DNA of 36,375 nt from NCBI GenBank assembly GCA_937910665.1, contig CALEPR010000007.1:1-36375 (forward strand), given 5' to 3'. Origin of the DNA: an uncultured Selenomonadales bacterium (GTDB taxonomy: Bacteria > Bacillota > Negativicutes > Selenomonadales > Selenomonadaceae). Below the pieces are notes generated by a model. That model saw nothing but the letters and a program-made list of their open reading frames with translations, did not search any database and had not been told where the DNA came from. Position 1 is the stretch's first letter, and the number at the start of each line of letters is the position of its first letter. This document shows positions 30,973-36,375 of the stretch, in pieces. The translations under genes and the position numbers were made by a program.

Positions 30973-31191
30973 ATGGCAGACGTGGCTTTGGACAGACATT
31001 TGCAATCGACCGCGACGGCTTTGAAACAGATGACTTTGAGCGAAATTTTGGATTTGACGAACGCGACCGCCGCTGAAATTTCAAGCATAAAATCAGCTAT
31101 GGAAACTCTCGGCGGCTCGTCAAACAATTTTGTTTTGCCTACCGTCGAATCGGCTGAAAATTTTTCTGTGTGGCTTGAAGTCGGTGAATGA
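30973..31191 (+). CDS. Small helical protein, fibre cluster
   Basis: 72 aa from ATG 30973 after ACGGAGGTG. It has a helical segment (RHLQSTATALKQMTLSEILDLTN), then AAEISSIKSAMETLGG, and ends SAENFSVWLEVGE. It overlaps the next gene by 4 bases, so they are coupled. It may be an assembly helper for the following fibre protein. No family recognised. Confidence 0.72.
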   Translation: MADVALDRHLQSTATALKQMTLSEILDLTNATAAEISSIKSAMETLGGSSNNFVLPTVESAENFSVWLEVGE

Positions 31192-32288
31192 TTATGAGCG
31201 CGAATATTTCTCCTCAAATTTTCGCGTCGTGGATTCCGAGAGGAAACGTCGCGATAACTCCGCAGATTTTTGCAAGTTGGATTCCGAAGGGCGAAATTTC
31301 TGTAAAGCCGATGATTTTTGCGACTTACATTCCCGCTCCGCTTGCTCAAAATTTGACTTGCGACACTTTTCGCTCCGTTGAATTTTTGAGCGGTCTTGCC
31401 TCGCCGAAACTGAAATATAAAATCGGCAACGAAAATTTTTCAGTTGAACTTTTCGACGAAAACAAAAGCGTTTTCGGAGCGTTGGCTTTGAATTTCGGCA
31501 ATCAAAAACTTTTTGCGGAACTTACCGAAACGACCGCGAGTAATGCAACACATACGCGAATTAAAATTGACGGTGAAAAATATTCTCTCGCGAATAAACG
31601 CCTGAAAACCATTCCGACATTTCCAACTCTTACCGAAAATATTTTTCTCTACACGGGAAATTCTGTTTCTCCGACTTTTTCAAATTTCAACTCGTCGCGT
31701 ATGATTTTGAGCGGTGAAACTTCAGGAACGAATCTCGGCAGTTACAATGCTCTGATTTCTCCCGCGAACGGTTACAAATGGCGTGACGGGACAACCGCCG
31801 CAAAAAATTTTCTTTGGCGCATCGACGTGGCAGACTTGGGCAGTCCGAGCGAAAACACAGACACAGACATTTCAAAATTTGCCGACGGCTTGAATTTTGA
31901 ACTTGCCGATAACATTTTACGGAGCGGCTCAAAGTCTTACCACGTCAACAACGGCACGAGCCGAGCATTTGCTAAAATTTCTCCGCAGGTTGACGGAAAT
32001 CTGATTGTGTCCTGCTCCGTCAGTTCAGAAAGCGGCTACGACTTCGGCGGGATTACTGTTTCGAGCGAGATTTTCAATCCGACAATTTCGCAACTCAAAA
32101 ACAAAACCGCCTTTTCGACGGGCGGCTACATTTTTTCAGGTTCAGGCTCAATCGCTCAAGCAGAATATTCCTACCCGCTTGAAGGCGGCAAAACCTACAT
32201 CATCGGCTTGCACTATCTCAAAGATTCGAGTTCAAATGCGAACGACGACCGTTTCTATCTTTACTCCGTCCGCTTTGAAATTGCATAA
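31188..32288 (+). CDS. Fibre/adhesin-like protein with N-terminal repeats
   Basis: 366 aa; starts at ATG 31188 (ATGA overlap) or ATG 31194. The N-terminus has three 16-residue repeats: PQIFASWIPRGNVAIT, PQIFASWIPKGEISVK and PMIFATYIPAPLAQNL. The rest is beta-rich and Ser/Thr/Asn-rich, with FLWRIDVADLGSPSENTD and a final jelly-roll-like part (AEYSYPLEGGKTYIIGLHYL, DRFYLYSVRFEIA). Probably a receptor-binding or decoration protein at the end of the virion genes. A terminator follows. Function inferred from position and composition. Confidence 0.75.
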   Translation: MIMSANISPQIFASWIPRGNVAITPQIFASWIPKGEISVKPMIFATYIPAPLAQNLTCDTFRSVEFLSGLASPKLKYKIGNENFSVELFDENKSVFGALALNFGNQKLFAELTETTASNATHTRIKIDGEKYSLANKRLKTIPTFPTLTENIFLYTGNSVSPTFSNFNSSRMILSGETSGTNLGSYNALISPANGYKWRDGTTAAKNFLWRIDVADLGSPSENTDTDISKFADGLNFELADNILRSGSKSYHVNNGTSRAFAKISPQVDGNLIVSCSVSSESGYDFGGITVSSEIFNPTISQLKNKTAFSTGGYIFSGSGSIAQAEYSYPLEGGKTYIIGLHYLKDSSSNANDDRFYLYSVRFEIA

Positions 32289-32294
32289 TTTTTT

Positions 32295-32330
32295 ATTCCC
32301 CCGCACAACATCGCACGGGGGAATTTTTTT
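32295..32330. terminator. Bidirectional terminator between convergent genes
   Basis: ATTCCCCCG (32295-32303) pairs with CGGGGGAAT (32316-32324) around 12 bases, with T runs on the right and matching A/T-rich sequence on the left. It ends both the fibre operon and the reverse primase-helicase gene. Confidence 0.85.
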
Positions 32331-34158
32331 ATTTTTCCGCAAACGTATTGAATTTTTCCCAGAATTGGAAATATGCAGAGCCTTTCGCTCCGTTTCGATT
32401 CTTCAGAACTTTCAACTCAATCGAAACCGGCTTTCCTTCGCTCGACTTTTCAAAATTATTTTGCTGTTCGCGATAAATCCGCTCCATTCTCTGCGGATTC
32501 GTCTCATTTCCTTGAACCGCCATGTAATCGTACTGCAAGCCGATTAAAACATCGCTCGAATATTCAATCGCTCCGCTTTCCTTGAACGAAGTCAAATTTA
32601 CCGTCGTGTTGTAATTTTCGCGGTTGAATGACGAAATCCCGACGACGGGAATGTCAAAATCGCGGCTGATTCTTTTCAGTTCGAGAACCGCCTTGTCAAC
32701 ATTCTGCTTGTCGCTCAAATGTTCGTTGAGTGCCAGCATTTGAAGATAATCAACAAAAATTACAGGTTTCCGTCCCGTCACCGAAATATGATTTTCGACA
32801 ATCTCGCGAATCTCTTTCACTCCGATATTCCCCGTCCCGATTTTTGTGTAAACGTGGCGGGAATATTCGTTGCGAACCTTGAAAGCGTCCTCAATCATCG
32901 ACATTTTTTCTTTGTCTTTTCCGAGTCCGCCTTTCAAAATTTCTCGCGTCGTAATTGCACGGCTGACATTTTTCACTTTTTCCAAACTCAAACTCATGGA
33001 AATCCGACTCAAAGCCTTTGCAATCAACTCTTCCTTGCCCATCTCCAGCGAGAAAAAAATCACGTCCTTGTCTTGTTTCGCCACGTTGTCCATAACCTGC
33101 AGGCAAAATGTCGTCTTGCCCAAACTCGAAATCGCTCCGAGAATGTAAAGCCCCGAATACAAGCCTCCGTCCAAAATTCTGTCCAAATGCCTGAATCCCG
33201 TAGAATAAACTTCTCTTTCCGTGCAAATTTCTCCGAGAATTGAACTCGTGTCAAAAAAATCTGCTGCCTGTTCGATTTTTCTCACCTCCTCCACATTCGG
33301 TTTTTCCGCAAACAAATGAACTTTTTCCGAAAATTCTTCCCGATTTTTTACCAAAGCATCATTCGCATCTTTCTCACCCAAATTTATATCTGAAAGATAG
33401 CAGGAAATATTTTCAGCGTCAAGCAACCTTTTCAATTCACTTTCGGCATTTTTTCCTGCTACATCGTTGTCAAGAGCAAGTAGCAGAATCGGAACTTTCT
33501 CCAACTTCTTCACTTCGTCAACAAAATTTTTGATGTTGTTCACTCCGCCAAGTGAAACTGCATGACAGCCGACTTCTTCAACGCTCAAAGCATCAATTTC
33601 TCCCTCGACAACAAAGACAGGTTCATTTTGATTCAGAGCGGAAAAATTGAAGAAATGATTTTTCCCGACCTTTTGCCTTCGATATTTTTCGTCAATTTCA
33701 CCACTCAACGCATAAGCTACGTAAGAACTTTGCGAAGTCGGAATAATCAACCTCGAAGAATACGGAGAAGTGGGAGCTTTCGGATGAGTCCACTTTTCCG
33801 CAAATTTCAATCCGAATTTCTTACAAGTTCCTGCAGATAAACCTCTGCTCTTGCAATAAATTTCAGCTGAAGAACCTTCAAAAGCGGAAAAATCGGAACT
33901 TTCCACTTCAACATTTGAAACCTTTTGCAAAATGAAGTTTACAGCATCGGAATAACCAACATTCAAGTCAGCTTTCACCAAGTCGACAATATCTCCGTGA
34001 AATCCGCACTTGAAACAGGACAAGTAACCTTCTTTCCATTCGCTTATTCCCGTCCCCGATGAACCTGAACCGTTACCGCACAAAGGGCAAATGATGCCGT
34101 TGTGCTTGTCTGGAGGATAAACACTTTTCCAAAGAGAGCGTAAATTCTTAAAATCCAT
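32329..34158 (-). CDS. Primase-helicase (Zn finger, TOPRIM, DnaB-type helicase)
   Basis: 609-aa protein like phage T7 gp4. Zinc site CPLC (24-27) and CFKC (48-51) with a CHC2-type fold; TOPRIM motifs VVEGEIDAL (about 183-191) and ALDNDVAG (228-235); helicase Walker A GAISSLGKTT (341-350), FFSLEMG and VIFVDYLQML for the DnaB/RecA core. It both primes and unwinds DNA. The start is ATG 34158 with GAGGTGAG upstream. It is a second replication helicase in addition to the SF3 protein at 1419, on the opposite strand and near the iterons. Confidence 0.93.
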   Translation of the reverse strand: MDFKNLRSLWKSVYPPDKHNGIICPLCGNGSGSSGTGISEWKEGYLSCFKCGFHGDIVDLVKADLNVGYSDAVNFILQKVSNVEVESSDFSAFEGSSAEIYCKSRGLSAGTCKKFGLKFAEKWTHPKAPTSPYSSRLIIPTSQSSYVAYALSGEIDEKYRRQKVGKNHFFNFSALNQNEPVFVVEGEIDALSVEEVGCHAVSLGGVNNIKNFVDEVKKLEKVPILLLALDNDVAGKNAESELKRLLDAENISCYLSDINLGEKDANDALVKNREEFSEKVHLFAEKPNVEEVRKIEQAADFFDTSSILGEICTEREVYSTGFRHLDRILDGGLYSGLYILGAISSLGKTTFCLQVMDNVAKQDKDVIFFSLEMGKEELIAKALSRISMSLSLEKVKNVSRAITTREILKGGLGKDKEKMSMIEDAFKVRNEYSRHVYTKIGTGNIGVKEIREIVENHISVTGRKPVIFVDYLQMLALNEHLSDKQNVDKAVLELKRISRDFDIPVVGISSFNRENYNTTVNLTSFKESGAIEYSSDVLIGLQYDYMAVQGNETNPQRMERIYREQQNNFEKSSEGKPVSIELKVLKNRNGAKGSAYFQFWEKFNTFAEK

Positions 34159-34175
34159 TTTTCTCACCTCGACAA

Positions 34176-34204
34176 ATACAACAATATTTTAGCGTAAAAG
34201 TCAA
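34176..34204 (-). promoter_or_regulatory. Candidate promoter of primase-helicase
   Basis: On the reverse strand, TTGACT (34204-34199), 17 bases, TTGTAT (34181-34176). The -35 is good and the -10 is poor. It is the only candidate close to the gene. Confidence 0.45.
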
Positions 34205-34586
34205 GGAAATAACCTTTTTCTTAATTGAATTAAATTTGTGAAAATTATTTGAAAAACCGGAACTCACAGGGCATCAGATCTACGCAACCCCAACCGAAGC
34301 GAATTCCCCAACCAACTTCACGAAATTTTCACACAAGTGAAAAAAAAAGAAATTTTCTAAATTTCTTCACAATTCTAACTTCTTTTTTTATTTTTAAACC
34401 TTTTTACCACAACCCCAACCGAAGAGCTGCCCCACCCCCTTCTCGTTAGCGCGGCGTCGGCTGTCGAAGTTTGCTCTTGCCGTCTATGGGGGCTTGGTGA
34501 CGGTGACCCCCATGAGACAGTCATAAGACTGTCATAGGAAAAACCGATGCCCTCAATCCCGCATCACATTGCGGGTTTAAAAAATC
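34205..34586. other. Non-coding region with hairpins ahead of iterons
   Basis: About 380 bases without a credible gene. It contains AACCCCAACCGAAG twice (34286-34299 and 34411-34424), a stem ATGGGGG (34486-34492) with CCCCCAT (34507-34513) whose loop holds GGTGACGGTGA, a stem GACAGTC (34516-34522) with GACTGTC (34527-34533), and CCCGCA (34558-34563) with TGCGGG (34570-34575). Next to iterons this is likely part of a plasmid origin or its copy-control RNA. Confidence 0.5.
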
Positions 34587-34798
34587 TTTGCTTAATTCTT
34601 ACCCCCTTTTTGCTTAATTCTTACCCCCCCTTTTTTTGGCTTTTGCTTAATTCTTACCCCCTTTTTTTTCGCGTAACTACGCCATTTATTTTTTCAAACC
34701 TGCACAACTGCACAATTTTAAATTTGAGAAAATTTACTATCCTTAAAAAATCGCACCACTATGCGGATTATCGAAATCTTTGCTTAATTCTTACCCCC
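34587..34798. repeat. Iteron-like repeats, four copies
   Basis: TTTGCTTAATTCTTACCCCC occurs without mismatch at 34587-34606, 34609-34628, 34642-34661 and 34779-34798. The first three begin 22 and 33 bases apart, that is two and three helical turns. C and T runs follow each copy. They lie about 65-275 bases beyond the end of the Rep gene, as iterons that bind a plasmid initiator often do. Confidence 0.8.
34678..34697 (-). repeat. Interspersed repeat, copy 2
   Basis: Reverse complement of the 20-base repeat at 3669-3688, exact. It sits between the third and fourth iteron and runs into the first copy of the 44-base repeat. Confidence 0.7.
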
Positions 34799-34842
34799 TT
34801 TTTCAAACCTGCACAACTGCACAATTTTGAATTTGAGAAAAT
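34690..34842. repeat. 44-base direct repeat, two copies
   Basis: Copies at 34690-34733 and 34799-34842 differ at one base. Each begins TTTTTCAAACCTGCACAA, contains a tandem CTGCACAA CTGCACAA and ends AATTTGAGAAAAT. The second copy directly follows the fourth iteron, so iteron plus 44-mer is itself part of a larger duplicated unit. Confidence 0.75.
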
Positions 34843-34862
34843 CTGCGAAATGTTATAGAGAT

Positions 34863-36209
34863 TTATCGCAAATTCAATGAACCGTCAGCAAGTTCAAATT
34901 GTACATATTGGTTTTCAAATTGCTCATAATTTTCAGGAGTTATACAATCCCTATAATGCCAAGTAGTGATAATTCCACAATCAATAAGTTTCTCAAATGA
35001 TGATTCAAATGGTTGAAGAATACGTGAACGCCAACCACCTTTATTACCGTGCTTTTCATACTGTTTTTTTTGTCCATCATCTTTTTGTACAATTTGCACA
35101 TCAGTTAAGGACTCATAATTGGGAATTAAATTTAAAGCATTAAGTAAAGATTTTACACTAATTACATTTGCTTGCGGTTTGCCACGATTCATTCCATTAT
35201 ATTCAAGCAATTTAACTGCCAACGTTATAGCTGAAGGATTATGTTTAGCATTCAATTTGAAAATTCCTTCATGGACAGCTATAACACCAGCGTGTGCCAA
35301 ATACGTCGCAAATTCCTTATTTATCCAGTATTCAAATCCCCCACATACAGGTTTCAATCCTCGTGTAGAAATAAAAACCCCACGATACGTTTGAAACATC
35401 TTTTTAACCTTTTTTTTCAACTTTCCATTTTTATCCTTATAACTACCAACGTAAATCGGTTTACCATCGTTGCCGCGAACAACAACTTCTTCTTGCCATT
35501 GAATTTCAGCATGGCTAAGTAAGTCCAGCATTTTTCTCATATTTGCAATTGCACTTTTCCTGTCGGAAAGCCCGCAAAGTTGCATATAATCATCGATATT
35601 CCACTTCATATATCGTGCATTTTCTATAACATCATCCGAAGGGTGGTCGTAACCAAGATTGTTTGTAAACGCCAATTGAATCCAAAAAACACATTTTGCA
35701 ATCGTAGCATTTATGCTATCAAGATATTTGCCGTCCAACGTAACAGTAACATTATGCATTCGTTCCAAAAATTTGTATTTATCATCATCAGATAAAATTT
35801 CTTGATTACCAATCATCTCGGTAATTCGTTCAAACAATTTGGAATTATTAACAAAGGCAAGAGCATTAGTTTTCCCGCTTCGCATGGCATAGTAATTTGT
35901 ATAAGATTCTCCTGTTCCAGAATCGACATACAATCTAAACAAAGGTTTTTCTTGTTCCGCATTTATAGCCCTAGATTGAGTTTTACTATCATCAACCTTA
36001 CTTGAAATTGCTACTGACATAGACAACAATTCATCACTCTTACCGGGTAAAAATGATTGAATTTGCGTCAAAGAATAATATTTGTAACCTGTAGCGGAAA
36101 TATGGTGAGGTTTGAGTCTTCCTGTTTTGTCCCAATTTGTCAATGTATTCCGATGAACATTCAACAATTTCGCAACGTCGCCACTCGTCAAAAATTTTTC
36201 TTCTTCCAC
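34863..36209 (-). CDS. Replication initiator with MerR-like N-terminal HTH
   Basis: 448 aa. Residues 1-55 are a MerR/excisionase-type DNA-binding domain (FLTSGDVAKLLNVHRNTLTNWDKTGRL). The rest (about 85-440) looks like a plasmid initiator made of winged-helix domains: CVFWIQLAFTNNLGYDHPSDDVI, FISTRGLKPVCGGFEYWINKEFATYL, HNPSAITLAVKLLEYN. The start is GTG 36209 with GGAGGTGA 8 bases upstream. A promoter precedes it and iterons follow the gene. Rep function is inferred from the iterons and helical/winged pattern; I do not place it in a named Rep family. Confidence 0.75.
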   Translation of the reverse strand: MEEEKFLTSGDVAKLLNVHRNTLTNWDKTGRLKPHHISATGYKYYSLTQIQSFLPGKSDELLSMSVAISSKVDDSKTQSRAINAEQEKPLFRLYVDSGTGESYTNYYAMRSGKTNALAFVNNSKLFERITEMIGNQEILSDDDKYKFLERMHNVTVTLDGKYLDSINATIAKCVFWIQLAFTNNLGYDHPSDDVIENARYMKWNIDDYMQLCGLSDRKSAIANMRKMLDLLSHAEIQWQEEVVVRGNDGKPIYVGSYKDKNGKLKKKVKKMFQTYRGVFISTRGLKPVCGGFEYWINKEFATYLAHAGVIAVHEGIFKLNAKHNPSAITLAVKLLEYNGMNRGKPQANVISVKSLLNALNLIPNYESLTDVQIVQKDDGQKKQYEKHGNKGGWRSRILQPFESSFEKLIDCGIITTWHYRDCITPENYEQFENQYVQFELADGSLNLR

Positions 36210-36232
36210 GCCGAATCACCTCCTCCCACCAC

Positions 36233-36262
36233 ATATTAAAACAAAAACCGAATCAAAGTCAA
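36233..36262 (-). promoter_or_regulatory. Promoter of Rep gene
   Basis: On the reverse strand, TTGACT (36262-36257), 18 bases, TAATAT (36238-36233). It starts one base after the resolvase stop codon. Confidence 0.7.
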
Positions 36263-36375
36263 CTACTGACGCAACCATTTGTATACCGTCGGACGCGAAA
36301 CTTTGTAATGTTTGGCTATCGACGTGACGGTAGCTGTGCGTTCGTAGTAGCCCTGCTTGTAAAAGTCGAAATCTT
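36263..36375 (-). CDS. Resolvase-like C-terminal HTH, partial at window edge
   Basis: Last 37 codons of a reverse-strand gene that enters from outside the window. The visible end is DFDFYKQGYYERTATVTSIAKHYKVSRPTVYKWLRQ. AKHYKVSRPTVYKWL is the helix-turn-helix typical of the end of serine resolvases/invertases (HTH_7). Resolvases separate plasmid multimers, which suits the Rep gene next to it. With the catalytic domain out of sight, a transposase or regulator with the same HTH cannot be excluded. Confidence 0.65.
   Translation of the reverse strand, partial: DFDFYKQGYYERTATVTSIAKHYKVSRPTVYKWLRQ

Noticed and set aside
30129..31349. Long reverse-strand open frame (about 400 codons)
   Set aside because: It runs antisense to three genes with good ribosome binding sites, has no site of its own and encodes a low-complexity basic product. 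The same applies to long reverse frames at 12028-13050, 13105-14019 and 2844-3605.
29877..32288. Diversity-generating retroelement acting on the fibre genes
   Set aside because: No reverse transcriptase gene and no template/variable repeat pair seen in the window.
34587..34798. Repeats that might be a CRISPR array
   Set aside because: Only four copies, spaces of 2, 13 and 117 bases and no spacer-sized regular gaps or cas genes. Iterons explain them better.

Overview
The window reads as one phage-derived replicon from a low-to-mid GC Bacillota host. Strong GGAGG-type ribosome binding sites, frequent TTG starts and an HK97-type siphovirus gene order support this. A Negativicutes/Selenomonadales host is my guess from the style of the tail proteins; nothing in the window proves it. 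No integrase, CI-type repressor, rRNA or tRNA is visible, and both ends are cut inside genes.

Layout. (1) 1-6836, forward strand: phage replication and early genes (family A DNA polymerase, Zn-ribbon protein, primase-polymerase/SF3 helicase, VRR-NUC nuclease, ORF6N protein, SNF2 helicase, DUF1492-type late regulator). (2) 6841-6885: a likely late promoter with three repeats spaced 10 bp. (3) 6961-14558: HNH nuclease, small terminase, two amino-methyltransferases, a small protein with a cystatin-like QxVxG-TNY motif, an amidase, a C5-cytosine methyltransferase, and a set of three genes: a 'virulence-related' family protein, an amidoligase and a gamma-glutamylcyclotransferase. Two tandem terminators close this block. 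(4) 14633-19976: large terminase, portal, protease, capsid and connectors. (5) About 20040-22180: a reverse-strand cargo block of different composition (DUF4417 protein, a GSRSSF-type phage accessory protein, a co-translated partner, and a separately promoted 133-aa gene). It sits where the tail tube and tail chaperone genes should be, and the genes on both sides of it are cut. (6) 22181-28471: rest of the tape measure gene and tail tip genes. (7) About 28460-29680: a second reverse-strand block with a RepL-type plasmid initiator, a double operator and a cluster of hairpins. It probably removes the end of the tail-tip gene and the start of the holin gene. (8) 29682-32288: holin remnant and fibre-type genes. 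(9) 32329-36375, reverse strand: a primase-helicase, a four-copy iteron region, a MerR-like/Rep initiator and the end of a resolvase-like gene. This looks like a plasmid maintenance region.

Together the genes describe a siphophage that carries, or has recombined with, plasmid replication functions (a phage-plasmid or phage-derived plasmid). Two structural regions have been replaced by reverse-strand modules. Packaging and capsid genes look intact, but the tail tube genes are absent and the tape measure and holin genes lack their 5' ends. As written, the element should not make an infectious virion without help. A chimeric assembly has to be excluded before the mosaic is taken as real.
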